The translations under genes and the position numbers were made by a program. Shown here piece after piece: positions 7,017 to 15,105 of a stretch of DNA of 37,910 nucleotides. The notes beneath the pieces are model-generated. The model was not told the DNA's origin and searched no databases. It saw nothing but the letters and a program-made list of their open reading frames with translations. Source of the stretch: Flavobacteriaceae bacterium (GTDB lineage Bacteria; Bacteroidota; Bacteroidia; Flavobacteriales; Flavobacteriaceae); assembly GCA_025800395.1 (NCBI GenBank), contig JAOXRU010000187.1, forward strand, positions 1 to 37,910, read 5' to 3'. Within the stretch, counting starts at the first letter, position 1. Every line of letters begins with the position of its first letter.

Positions 7017-7466
7017 ATGAGCAAAATACGTATTACCAAAGAATTTCGTTTCGAAACCGGCCACGCACTCTACGGTTACGATGGCAAATGCAAAAACGTA
7101 CACGGCCATAGTTACAAACTATCGGTTACCGTTATTGGCACGCCCATAAGCGATACCAACCATGTAAAATACGGCATGGTCATCGATTTTGGCGATTTAA
7201 AGAAGATTGTGAAAGACGAAATTGTAGAGCTATTCGATCATGCCACGGTATTCAACAAAAACACCCCCCATATAGAACTGGCCAAAGAACTACAAGACCG
7301 CGGACACCACGTGATTTTGGTAGACTACCAACCCACTAGTGAACAAATGGTAATCGACTTTGCACAAAAAATTCAAAAACACCTACCGCAGCATATACAG
7401 TTGCACAGCCTGCGCTTACAAGAAACCGACACCTCCTATGCCGAGTGGTATGCGGGAGATCAGTAA
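7017..7466 (+). CDS. queD: 6-carboxy-5,6,7,8-tetrahydropterin synthase QueD
   Basis: The 149-aa enzyme belongs to the PTPS/QueD family and converts dihydroneopterin triphosphate to 6-carboxytetrahydropterin in queuosine (7-deazaguanine) synthesis. Zinc ligands are visible as His16 (ETGHALYG) and His29 and His31 in CKNVHGHSYKL, with catalytic Cys25 in the same motif. The DHAT stretch (74-77) and the terminal LQETDTSYAEW supply the remaining active-site acid and base. The length is normal. It has its own promoter and is followed by a hairpin with short T-rich flanks. No other queuosine gene is present in the window. Confidence 0.92.
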   Translation: MSKIRITKEFRFETGHALYGYDGKCKNVHGHSYKLSVTVIGTPISDTNHVKYGMVIDFGDLKKIVKDEIVELFDHATVFNKNTPHIELAKELQDRGHHVILVDYQPTSEQMVIDFAQKIQKHLPQHIQLHSLRLQETDTSYAEWYAGDQ

Positions 7467-7471
7467 AAAAA

Positions 7472-7490
7472 GACCGCAATTTGCGGTCCT
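7472..7490 (+). terminator. Hairpin after queD
   Basis: GACCGCAA (7472-7479) and TTGCGGTC (7481-7488) form a perfect GC-rich palindrome right after the queD stop. An A-run precedes it and CCTTCTTC follows. The T-tract is imperfect, so termination may be partial. Confidence 0.6.
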
Positions 7491-7508
7491 TCTTCAATAA
7501 TCATATAA

Positions 7509-7531
7509 AAAAGAGCGTTTTCCTCTCTTTT
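7509..7531 (-). terminator. Terminator of the secreted protein gene
   Basis: On the minus strand AAAAGAG pairs with CTCTTTT (7525-7531 with 7509-7515), followed by more T residues. It lies 20 bp past the stop of the 7551-8156 gene and serves the convergent side of this junction. Confidence 0.55.
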
Positions 7532-7550
7532 CTTTAGTATCCTATCCATT

Positions 7551-8156
7551 TCATTCCTCTAGCCACACCAACTCCAACAAAAAGTAGTTGGGCACCCCAA
7601 ATTCTTGCCCCCAAAGTTGCGGATCTACGCTACTGCCAGATACCGCACAGTACAACAGCATATCATCCTTTACATAAGGCAAAAAATATCCTAAGAGGTA
7701 TTTGCGCTCCCCTATTGCTATAAAGTCTTCAGCCTCCAGCAGTTCGTGCAAGGCGTAGGCATACGGGCTCGCAGGAACAGCTATTGTGCGCTCCAATTTC
7801 CCCCCTGGCAAACGTATTCGAAAGCGCAGGTTTTCGTCTCGTTCTTGGGCCATTACCTCCAGAGGCACTTTGTTGTTTTTACTGCGCAATGCCGCCAAAG
7901 GAACTTCCAACAAACTGTCTACGGGCATGGCTTTGCCATTGCGAATCTGATGTAAAAGCAGTTGTAACTTACCTCTAGCGTTTTGTGGCTTTACAAACGA
8001 CATCTCTATGCGTTCTACGCCTAAGAAACTAGCCAGTTCTTGGGCTTCTTCATTGCCAAATCCAAATTTGGTTTTAATACTAAGTTGTTGGGCTTGGCTG
8101 GCAATAGACAGCATAATGGCTACAACAAATACGGTGATCTTAAATCTTCGTTTCAT
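7551..8156 (-). CDS. Secreted protein of unknown function (201 aa)
   Basis: I do not recognise the family. From the ATG at 8154-8156 the protein starts MKRRFKITVFVVAIMLSIAS and ends its likely signal peptide after QAQ, so it is exported to the periplasm or beyond. I prefer this start over one 20 codons upstream because the upstream version would bury the signal peptide. The mature part (about 175 aa) is mixed alpha/beta, with a conserved-looking middle SPYAYALHELLEAEDFIAIG and a hydrophobic C-terminus. No lipobox or catalytic motif is visible. The gene stands alone, converging on queD. Confidence 0.8.
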   Translation of the reverse strand: MKRRFKITVFVVAIMLSIASQAQQLSIKTKFGFGNEEAQELASFLGVERIEMSFVKPQNARGKLQLLLHQIRNGKAMPVDSLLEVPLAALRSKNNKVPLEVMAQERDENLRFRIRLPGGKLERTIAVPASPYAYALHELLEAEDFIAIGERKYLLGYFLPYVKDDMLLYCAVSGSSVDPQLWGQEFGVPNYFLLELVWLEE

Positions 8157-8288
8157 AAGTGGATGCGCACCGATTCCTTCCAGGGAAATTGCTCGCAAAT
8201 AATTGCTTTGCAGCAAACCACTGGATGAATCGTATGTCTTTATTTAGTGATGGTTAAAATATAATACTTGACTGTGTCTAAGGGTTTA

Positions 8289-9566
8289 TCAATTCATATA
8301 GACTAGACTGTTTTTGATATGTAGATCGATAAGACCAGCATAAGGTTTTTTATGCTTGCGTTTTTTGTGGAACATCAAATAATCCCTATCTCTTTCTTGA
8401 TCCCCCAATTGAATGGCGCCTAATTCGCTGTATACCTTGCAATGATTCCCAAAGGCTTTTATGGCATATTCCCATTGGGAATCATAGAAGTGCAATTTGG
8501 AATAATGGCCTATCAGTTTCATTTTTCCAAAGTCTCTGCTTACCTCATATATGCTTAGAATACTATTAAAATCTTCCCATTCTATCCCTTTATGCGTTTC
8601 TCCTATACTAAAAGAAGAGGAGACACTCCGGATTTTTGCCTCTTGTAGTTTGCCTATAGTAGTTTGTACAGAGTTTAATCTTAGCTTCCCCTGCAAGCTA
8701 TGGGTATATAATTCCCCATAATCCAATTCGATATGGTTTTTGGGATGTTTTAAGGATTGGGCATAAATACTGGAAAACTCTCCTTTAAAACGTATCTCTT
8801 GTTCCATTTCTTCCGGTATATACATATCGATATGGACACCAAATACTTTTAACGACAATGATTTTGGGATACGGAGATACAACACCAGTTTAGAAAACTT
8901 GGCATGGGGTTTCATTTTCTGGCGAACCGCTGTATCATACTGTCTAAAACGGCTAGGCATGAGATCTATATGCTGGTAGTGTCTTTCTATTTCTAGCTGC
9001 ATTTGTTGTAGAGACACCTTGGGTCTTTTTATGTTTTGCATGCTGCTATCGGTTAGAGAGGTATTGTATTGCTCCAACATACGCCATATTCCTATGGTAC
9101 TGTCCTGTCGCCTAACTTTAGACTTATCGTATATCTGATTGGGTTTCGCTAGTGGTTTTTTATGAGCAAAACCGCGATGAAAAATATTGGCTGCCCTCCT
9201 TTGCGCGACAGAGGCAGAGTCCTTCAATATCATAAAATCCCTATCCATCAGTACCCGCTGCCAATGGTCCGACACTTTGGCTCGGAGTCGCAATTGGTTT
9301 CCTTTTTTTTGGAATTCAAATTGCAGTTGATCCATTTTAGCTTTTGTCTCCTTTTGGCTGTAATTGTTAAAAACACCTTTGTATTCCATATGTACCCGTT
9401 GGTCCTTGCTATGCGCTACCACCAAGCTTATATTTCTCAAATCCAAATCCAATTCAGCCATCCCTCTTGCGTCTATAGATTTGCTTTTTTGTGCTATTTC
9501 TCTGGTCTGGGCATTTACCACTATGATAAGCCAGCAAAACAAAATACTAAAGATAAATCGTTTCAT
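8289..9566 (-). CDS. Secreted protein of the ECF sigma operon (425 aa)
   Basis: This is a 425-aa exported protein with signal peptide MKRFIFSILFCWLIIVVNAQ. The body contains many short alternating hydrophobic segments, suggesting a beta-rich, possibly beta-helical, extracytoplasmic protein similar in style to DUF4097-like putative adhesins; that resemblance is weak. The middle region (about 130-210) is charged and probably helical. Its start overlaps the end of the anti-sigma-like gene by 20 bp, making it the third gene of a sigma/anti-sigma/effector operon. It may be the envelope component that senses or repairs whatever triggers the sigma factor. This is inference from gene order only. Confidence 0.8.
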   Translation of the reverse strand: MKRFIFSILFCWLIIVVNAQTREIAQKSKSIDARGMAELDLDLRNISLVVAHSKDQRVHMEYKGVFNNYSQKETKAKMDQLQFEFQKKGNQLRLRAKVSDHWQRVLMDRDFMILKDSASVAQRRAANIFHRGFAHKKPLAKPNQIYDKSKVRRQDSTIGIWRMLEQYNTSLTDSSMQNIKRPKVSLQQMQLEIERHYQHIDLMPSRFRQYDTAVRQKMKPHAKFSKLVLYLRIPKSLSLKVFGVHIDMYIPEEMEQEIRFKGEFSSIYAQSLKHPKNHIELDYGELYTHSLQGKLRLNSVQTTIGKLQEAKIRSVSSSFSIGETHKGIEWEDFNSILSIYEVSRDFGKMKLIGHYSKLHFYDSQWEYAIKAFGNHCKVYSELGAIQLGDQERDRDYLMFHKKRKHKKPYAGLIDLHIKNSLVYMN

Positions 9567-10068
9567 GTTGTATGTTTTTGGATTGCAGTTGTTGCAATTG
9601 TTGGTTGATTTGTTTTAAAGCCTGCAAACGCAATTGCAAGTTTTGAATAAGACTTTCTAAGGTGGCAATATCGTTGGGGCTTTGGCGATAGGCAGTTTCC
9701 AATAACAGATATTGCTGCTGTAGGGTATGCAACTTCTCCTCATATACTCCCAACAAAGCGGTATCTTTGGTCTGACTTTGCAGTTGTTCCCATTCGGCAT
9801 CTATTTGTAGCATGACGGTATGTTCTATAGCCTCAAATTCTTCCAAGAACTGGGTGTCTTGTATGGCAAAATTGTTTTCTGGAGGTATCTCTCTGGGTGT
9901 AAATACCAAAAACAAGCCCACTATCGCAGCAATACAAGCCGCTAGCATTTGGTATTTGTATGACACCCATCTGGGCCTGACTTTTAATTTGCTTTGCATC
10001 TTCTGCCGGTGACCCAGCGGTGGCGTCTTTTGCTCCGTTTCTTGAAATAAATCTCTAATTGGTTTCAT
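9547..10068 (-). CDS. Anti-sigma-like single-span membrane protein
   Basis: The 173-aa protein has a basic cytoplasmic N-terminus with PLGHRQKMQSKLK (16-29), one transmembrane helix at about 42-59 (MLAACIAAIVGLFLVFTP), and a periplasmic helical or coiled-coil tail rich in Gln, Leu and Glu. The zinc anti-sigma motif HxxxCxxC is absent. The PxGH...KL entry recalls small Bacteroidota proteins that follow ECF sigma genes. It overlaps the sigma gene by 14 bp and the downstream secreted protein gene by 20 bp, so translation is probably coupled. It likely holds the sigma factor at the membrane until an envelope signal arrives; this role is inferred from context. Confidence 0.85.
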   Translation of the reverse strand: MKPIRDLFQETEQKTPPLGHRQKMQSKLKVRPRWVSYKYQMLAACIAAIVGLFLVFTPREIPPENNFAIQDTQFLEEFEAIEHTVMLQIDAEWEQLQSQTKDTALLGVYEEKLHTLQQQYLLLETAYRQSPNDIATLESLIQNLQLRLQALKQINQQLQQLQSKNIQHETIYL

Positions 10069-10603
10069 ACTGTTTCTTTAATAATTCTTGCACTTGCAAT
10101 CTTCCTCTGCGAAACCGCGTCTTCACGGTTCGTATGGGAATTTGCATGATCTGTGCAATTTCCCCCTGATCATAACCCTCAAACAGATATAATTGTAATA
10201 CCAACTGATACTTCTCATCCAAACTTGCAACTGCCTCCACGATCTCCTGCTTTTGTACCCGATCTGGCACTTCCCATATATCGGGCGCCGCTTGCTGTTG
10301 TAGCTCTTGTTCTTCTAGCGTAAAACAATATTTCTTCTCTTTGCGCAACAAGTCCAAGGCGGTATGTATCACAATCTTTCGCAACCAAGCACCAAAGCTA
10401 GATTGGTGGTGAAAGTGTTCTAATTTTGTAAATGCCTTTAAAAAAGCATCCTGAAGGGCTTCTTCTGCCAAGGCACTACGCTTGCAATAGCGATAGGCCA
10501 CAGCGTACATAGCATCGCAATAGGCATCGTATACCTTCAATTGGGCTTTCGCATTCCCTTTTTTGGCTTTGTTTAGCAAGTATTGTAATTCTAGTTGGGT
10601 CAT
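10055..10603 (-). CDS. ECF-type RNA polymerase sigma factor
   Basis: The 182-aa protein has region 2 at about 25-90 (DAMYAVAYRYCKRSALAEEALQ, then DAFLKAFTKLEHF) for core binding and -10 recognition. Region 4 at about 128-176 (EGYDQGEIAQIMQIPIRTVK) is a helix-turn-helix for -35 recognition. No region 1 or 3 is present, which is typical of ECF sigma factors. The linker (97-120) is Gln- and Glu-rich. It is the first gene of a three-gene overlapping operon with a membrane protein and a secreted protein, so it likely responds to an envelope signal. A TATTTTG word about 15-25 bp upstream of the ATG might be part of its own promoter. Its regulon is unknown. Confidence 0.95.
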   Translation of the reverse strand: MTQLELQYLLNKAKKGNAKAQLKVYDAYCDAMYAVAYRYCKRSALAEEALQDAFLKAFTKLEHFHHQSSFGAWLRKIVIHTALDLLRKEKKYCFTLEEQELQQQAAPDIWEVPDRVQKQEIVEAVASLDEKYQLVLQLYLFEGYDQGEIAQIMQIPIRTVKTRFRRGRLQVQELLKKQYETN

Positions 10604-10977
10604 TCGCTAAGGGTTTCCTTTTCAAAATACGCAACCCAAATGAAAAGGTTTCATTTCTAAACAATATTTATTATAAAAGCTAAGAAAAAACTACTCGTTT
10701 GCTAAAAACAACCAAAACGCTAAAACAGCAATAGCCTTTTAAAAAGATTTGGTTCTTTTGGCAAAGGCGCTGTGCCGCTATAGCTGCATAAGTTGATACC
10801 AAGCCTTATGCCTGTTCCATTATTTGTGCCTTATGGATGATGGCCTAGGGTTTGACTGCTTGGGATGGGGCTCCAGCACGAATCCTTTCGTGTGGTGGCA
10901 TTTTATATTCATTTAGCTATAAAGAAAAAATCTTCTATTTCTTTTTAGGGCATTTCAAAATACAAATGGTTTAAAAA
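10604..10977. other. Intergenic region with a CGAATCCTTTCG-type hairpin
   Basis: This 374-bp gap lies upstream of the sigma operon and downstream of the lipoprotein-like gene. It carries a perfect hairpin CACGAA-TCCT-TTCGTG at 10877-10892, the same hairpin family as at 4035, 4097 and 5854. The remaining sequence shows no gene or clear terminator. Confidence 0.7.
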
Positions 10978-11967
10978 CTAGTCTCCTCCAATTGTAACTT
11001 TTCGATAAAACACCGGCCCTCTAGTCTTGTGGTTAACTTCTGGTCGTGGTAGCGCTCGCATAAAATCCTCCAAATCATTGGTTTCTTCATACGAAAAACT
11101 GATGTCATCTAGATTTAAATTAGATTTCATTGTAATACAGTCTTCCACATAAAGTATCGAAGACGTATAGCTATAATTCATTGTCTGCTGCAACTCCATA
11201 GGATGCATAGACTCGAAAAAAAAGTAGTCTGTTAAGAATTCATCGGTAATATGGTCTATACCTATAAAGGATTTGGTATTGGTAACTATGGATGCTGCCA
11301 GATCTCGATTTTCTAAATTTTCAATTTTTCGCTCATCTAGGGTAATTTTTACTTCTAAAGGAAACCCAATTTCCATCGGTATACCAGGAAACAGCAATTC
11401 CATTATCTCCCTTTCAAAATAGTCATCGTGAATAATAGTCTGATCATAAATCCCTAAGGTGTCCAAATATCTCGTTTGTACAGCTGGGCTTTCCTCCCAC
11501 TCGATGGTGTCTCCCTCTCTTTGTAGCGGTTGAAACAAAGAGTGAAAAGCAAATATCGTACTATTGGTGTTGGGAAAAGTATACATCAATTTTCTAAAAT
11601 TGGTGTTGTTTTTGAAGTCTTCAATTGTGGTTTTGTATTTTTTTTCCTCAAAATCGACGCCTTCACCAAACAATAGAAGACTATCCGATTGAAGATCTAT
11701 CCACATACCAGCCTTTTCTCCTAAAGGATGATTGTATTCCTGCTCTAGCTTTACAAACTGATCGTAAAATTCGTAGGTGGTAATCACTTCCCATTTGGTT
11801 CCATATAGTTTCATGGTTTCCAATGTGACTATCCTCGTACCGTCTTCAAAATGGGCGTCCAAAGAACACTGATTGCAGGCATATTGCTGCAAAATTAGAG
11901 GAATAACCAGTAGTAGGTACCAATGGTTTCTAATAGCTATAAGGTGTTTTTTCATCTCACTTTTCAT
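10978..11967 (-). CDS. Putative lipoprotein of unknown function (329 aa)
   Basis: I do not recognise the family. The N-terminus MKSEMKKHLIAIRNHWYLLL, followed by a hydrophobic stretch and QQYAC, suggests a signal peptide ending at Cys31, possibly lipid-modified. The position before the Cys is not a classical lipobox, so plain secretion is also possible. The mature part is acidic with many aromatic residues and no visible catalytic motif. A second ATG four codons in (11953-11955) is an equally good start. It stands alone, 374 bp from the ECF operon on the same strand, with no sign of co-transcription. Confidence 0.8.
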   Translation of the reverse strand: MKSEMKKHLIAIRNHWYLLLVIPLILQQYACNQCSLDAHFEDGTRIVTLETMKLYGTKWEVITTYEFYDQFVKLEQEYNHPLGEKAGMWIDLQSDSLLLFGEGVDFEEKKYKTTIEDFKNNTNFRKLMYTFPNTNSTIFAFHSLFQPLQREGDTIEWEESPAVQTRYLDTLGIYDQTIIHDDYFEREIMELLFPGIPMEIGFPLEVKITLDERKIENLENRDLAASIVTNTKSFIGIDHITDEFLTDYFFFESMHPMELQQTMNYSYTSSILYVEDCITMKSNLNLDDISFSYEETNDLEDFMRALPRPEVNHKTRGPVFYRKVTIGGD

Positions 11968-12065
11968 TTAGTTAAACATTTAAGACTACACTAAGGTAGC
12001 TTTTTTCTCACAAATAAAAGGGGTGTATGACTGAATTTATTTCTCATAAACTCCCCGATATTTTC

Positions 12066-12073
12066 TACATTTG
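12066..12073 (+). promoter_or_regulatory. -7 promoter element directly before lpxH
   Basis: TACATTTG fits TAnnTTTG and ends only 4 nt before the ATG at 12078. If it is used, the transcript starts at or next to the start codon, giving a leaderless mRNA. Confidence 0.45.
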
Positions 12074-12077
12074 CCCT

Positions 12078-12851
12078 ATGGAAATTCCAGCTGGAAAGAA
12101 AATATACTTTGCCTCGGACAATCATTTGGGCGCGCCAAACAACCAAGCAAGCCTGCCCAGGGAAAAACAATTTGTTGCATGGCTAGATATGGTAAAGCAA
12201 GATGCCGCAGCCATTTTTCTATTGGGCGATTTGTTCGATTTTTGGTTCGAATACAAAACCGTAGTGCCAAAAGGCTTTACCCGCACCTTGGGTAAACTAG
12301 CGGAAATTACCGATAGCGGTATTCCTGTATATTTCTTTGTGGGGAATCACGATTTGTGGATGAACGGTTATTTTGAAGAGGAATTGAATATACCCGTATA
12401 CCACCAACCCAAAGAATTTGTTTTCAACGATAAAAAATTCTTTATCGGTCATGGCGACGGACTTGGCCCAGGAGACAAAGGCTTTAAGCGCATGAAAAAA
12501 GTGTTTGTGCATCCAGTTTCCAAATGGTTTTTTCGCTGGCTACACCCCGATTTGGGCGTTCGCTTGGGGCAATATCTCTCGGTAAAAAACAAACTGATAT
12601 CTGGAGACGAAGATGTGAAGTTCCTCGGAGAAGAAAACGAATGGCTGGTACAGTATTGCAAACGAAAACTAGCAGAAGGTCACCGCGATTATTTTGTATT
12701 TGGTCACCGCCACCTTCCTATGGAGATCGATTTGGGCGAAGCTGCCACTTATACCAATCTTGGCGATTGGATACACTATTTCACCTATGGGGTGTTTGAT
12801 GGAGAAAAACTACGATTAGAAACCTATACAGCTGCCAAAGAGAATGCCTAA
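12078..12851 (+). CDS. lpxH: UDP-2,3-diacylglucosamine diphosphatase LpxH
   Basis: The 257-aa metallophosphoesterase hydrolyses UDP-2,3-diacylglucosamine to lipid X and UMP at the inner face of the membrane, in the lipid A pathway. Metal-binding motifs appear in family order: DNHLG (14-18), GDLFDFWFEY (about 51-60), GNHD (about 89), GHGD (about 125) and GHRH (about 208). ATG 12078 is chosen because the fold begins at KKIYFASDNHLG; a GTG/ATG further upstream would precede the promoter-like element. The downstream psd gene overlaps by 8 bp, so the two envelope lipid genes form one operon. Confidence 0.93.
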   Translation: MEIPAGKKIYFASDNHLGAPNNQASLPREKQFVAWLDMVKQDAAAIFLLGDLFDFWFEYKTVVPKGFTRTLGKLAEITDSGIPVYFFVGNHDLWMNGYFEEELNIPVYHQPKEFVFNDKKFFIGHGDGLGPGDKGFKRMKKVFVHPVSKWFFRWLHPDLGVRLGQYLSVKNKLISGDEDVKFLGEENEWLVQYCKRKLAEGHRDYFVFGHRHLPMEIDLGEAATYTNLGDWIHYFTYGVFDGEKLRLETYTAAKENA

Positions 12852-13734
12852 TTCACCCATCCAATATATCGATAGAGCAAGTGGGCAAATCATCACAGAA
12901 CAAACCCCTTCTGGGGCTTTTATGCGATTTCTCTACGGAAAAAATCCTTTTGGAAAACTCCTTTTACACAGCCTATTCAAACGCAAATGTATTTCCGCCA
13001 TCGCAGGCAAATACATGAACAGCAAAGCTTCTGCTAAAAGAGTACAGCCCTTTATTGAAGATTTTAATGTGCCTATGGAAGATTATATCATCCCAGAAAC
13101 AGGCTACGCTAGTTTCAACGACTTTTTCTACCGCCATATACAAACCAACGCCCGCCCAATAGGCGATGGAGTGGTCTCTCCAGCAGATGGGAAAATACTC
13201 GTCTTTCCAGAAATTACCCATAGCCAGCAGTTTTTTGTAAAAGGCAAGGCATTTTCTGTAGCTACCTTGCTTGGAGATGAAGAATTGGCGAAACAATATA
13301 TAGGTGGTAGTATGGCCATTATTCGCCTTGCTCCTACCGACTATCACCGCTATCATTTCCCAGTAGACGGACAGGTAAGCGACAACAAAAAGATAAACGG
13401 TTATTATTTTTCTGTTTCGCCCTTGGCCTTGCAAAAAAACCTACAGATTTTCCTAGAAAACAAAAGAGAATATGTAGTTGTAGATTCGGCATACGGAAAA
13501 GTTTGCATCGTAGATGTAGCCGCCACCATGACAGGCAGCATGATACAAACCCACCAAGCCCATACACAGATTACCAAAGGTCAAGAAAAGGGTTATTTTG
13601 CCTTTGGAGGTTCTACCATTATTCTGCTCTTCGAAAAGAATACCATAAAATTCTCTGAGGATTTAATTACGAATACCCAAAACGGAATGGAAACCAGCAT
13701 ACTCATGGGAGAGACCATTGCTACATTGCTTTAG
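12844..13734 (+). CDS. psd: Phosphatidylserine decarboxylase
   Basis: The 296-aa proenzyme makes phosphatidylethanolamine from phosphatidylserine. Family motifs are visible: SPADGKILVF (about 111-120) with the catalytic Asp, DYHRYHFPVDG (about 165-175) with the catalytic His, and FGGSTIILLF near residue 254. Cleavage before the Ser in GGST should create the pyruvoyl group; the classical motif is LGST, so this is a small variation. It overlaps lpxH by 8 bp and is translated from the same operon. The enzyme is usually membrane-associated. Confidence 0.92.
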   Translation: MPNSPIQYIDRASGQIITEQTPSGAFMRFLYGKNPFGKLLLHSLFKRKCISAIAGKYMNSKASAKRVQPFIEDFNVPMEDYIIPETGYASFNDFFYRHIQTNARPIGDGVVSPADGKILVFPEITHSQQFFVKGKAFSVATLLGDEELAKQYIGGSMAIIRLAPTDYHRYHFPVDGQVSDNKKINGYYFSVSPLALQKNLQIFLENKREYVVVDSAYGKVCIVDVAATMTGSMIQTHQAHTQITKGQEKGYFAFGGSTIILLFEKNTIKFSEDLITNTQNGMETSILMGETIATLL

Positions 13735-13810
13735 CAACACCAATTCTTATACCATTTCTAGCGAAATCTTGTTTTCAATATATTTATTTAGAATGGTTTT
13801 AAATAATTGC

Positions 13811-13818
13811 TATATTTG
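13811..13818 (+). promoter_or_regulatory. -7 promoter element of the 115-aa protein gene
   Basis: TATATTTG matches TAnnTTTG and ends 16 bp before the ATG at 13835. It shows that the small gene has its own promoter and is not the end of the lpxH-psd operon. Confidence 0.55.
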
Positions 13819-13834
13819 TACAAAACAAAACACT

Positions 13835-14182
13835 ATGAGCGATATTATTTCTGTATATCATAATGAGTTTGGCATGGGGTTTCGATGGAAGGCAAAACAG
13901 GATGACCAACGCATGCAATTGATTTTTAGAGACATGGGTTTTTACCTTACACATCAGGAGATACAAACATTTTTGAAGCGAACGGAATACAGTTTACAAA
14001 ATCTCCATTGCGGCAGTTGCCCAAACCAAGCACATTGTAGAAGTTATTTGTTACAAACACCCATGCAGTATGTAGATTTGGCCATGAGCGAATCGGAATT
14101 ACACCAATTAAAAAATCTACTCGAAGGCTGCTTATTTTATGATCGCTTTGAAAATGAAGTAGAGCAAATATTAAAAAAATAA
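13835..14182 (+). CDS. Small Cys-containing protein of unknown function (115 aa)
   Basis: I do not recognise this 115-aa soluble protein. It has a compact motif LHCGSCPNQAHCRSYLLQTP (about 58-77) with three Cys residues spaced C-x2-C-x5-C, then SESELHQLKNLLEG, which should be helical. The layout (beta-rich N-terminal half, Cys cluster, C-terminal helices) recalls small flavobacterial families such as DUF6686, but I cannot assign it. The start is ATG 13835, because the promoter-like TATATTTG ends at 13818 and the frame upstream of it reaches back into psd. Metal binding by the Cys cluster is possible but unproven. Confidence 0.8.
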   Translation: MSDIISVYHNEFGMGFRWKAKQDDQRMQLIFRDMGFYLTHQEIQTFLKRTEYSLQNLHCGSCPNQAHCRSYLLQTPMQYVDLAMSESELHQLKNLLEGCLFYDRFENEVEQILKK

Positions 14183-14219
14183 ACTCGCTATTTCTTTTAA
14201 ACAGGTTTATAGAAAGCAC

Positions 14220-15104
14220 CTAAAGATTAGAAACCTGTGTTCGAAGAAGTTTGTCTATGGCTTCTAACACAACTGGTTTGTTTGTCCAGGGCAAAAAATG
14301 ATCTCCATCTGGCACCTCTTCTGCTTTAAAATAGTTATTATTAAAATGCTCTGTGGCAAAATCTAAATTCTCGAATGGCACCAGCCTATCTTTTGGTGCA
14401 TGCAAGTGTATTATTGGAATTTGCAGGCTTTGCCAAGCAGGGCGATAGGTTTCTAGTTCGCCTATATGGGTGTATTTTTCATCTGCCGCTACTTCCCAAA
14501 CTTTTGGGGTAAACCAACGTATCATTTGATATTGTAACACACCCGCAATTTGTACATTCTTTTCTTGTTGTGGATCCAAAGCTGGAGCCAACAACAACAA
14601 TCCCTTTATTTTTTTGGAATGCAAGGCAGACACTGCAGCTATAGGACCACCAAAAGAATGCCCCACTACAACCACCGATTCCAATTGATAATGATGTATC
14701 AATTTTTCAATCACCGAGGCCTGGGCTTCTAAACTAGGAAGCGATTTCCCAAAACTACTATAGCCATAGCCTGGTCTATCATACGTAATTATCTGATGGT
14801 TATATTGGTATCTACTATTTTTTAAATACCCAAAAAAAGCATCCCCAGACCCCGGAGTGCCGTGCACGAATACAATTCCTTTTTTGGAGTTGGGATCCCC
14901 AGTTCTTGTGGCACGAACCTTACCGTATGCAGAATCTATATAATCTAATTGGAAACCAACAACCCCTTCAAAATAAGTAATTACTCCAGCATCATCGGTC
15001 CGAAATTTCATAAAATGACTAAGGAAAACAAGAATAACTAATATGCTCAACAGCACACGGAAAAACCATTTCCAAAACTTTTTTTTGTTCCAGCGCAACT
15101 GCAT
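14220..15104 (-). CDS. Alpha/beta hydrolase with N-terminal membrane anchor
   Basis: The 294-aa protein has one hydrophobic N-terminal helix (about 14-31, FFRVLLSILVILVFLSHF), which anchors it or acts as an uncleaved signal. An alpha/beta-hydrolase domain follows. FVHGTPGSG (about 78-86) is the oxyanion-hole region, VVVGHSFGGP (about 145-154) carries the nucleophile Ser, the HAPKDRLVPF stretch carries the acid Asp, and DGDHFLPW near residue 272 carries the His. The substrate cannot be told. The gene starts 1 bp after the recJ stop, so it is the last gene of the OsmC-recJ-hydrolase transcript. Confidence 0.9.
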   Translation of the reverse strand: MQLRWNKKKFWKWFFRVLLSILVILVFLSHFMKFRTDDAGVITYFEGVVGFQLDYIDSAYGKVRATRTGDPNSKKGIVFVHGTPGSGDAFFGYLKNSRYQYNHQIITYDRPGYGYSSFGKSLPSLEAQASVIEKLIHHYQLESVVVVGHSFGGPIAAVSALHSKKIKGLLLLAPALDPQQEKNVQIAGVLQYQMIRWFTPKVWEVAADEKYTHIGELETYRPAWQSLQIPIIHLHAPKDRLVPFENLDFATEHFNNNYFKAEEVPDGDHFLPWTNKPVVLEAIDKLLRTQVSNL

Positions 15105-15105
15105 T

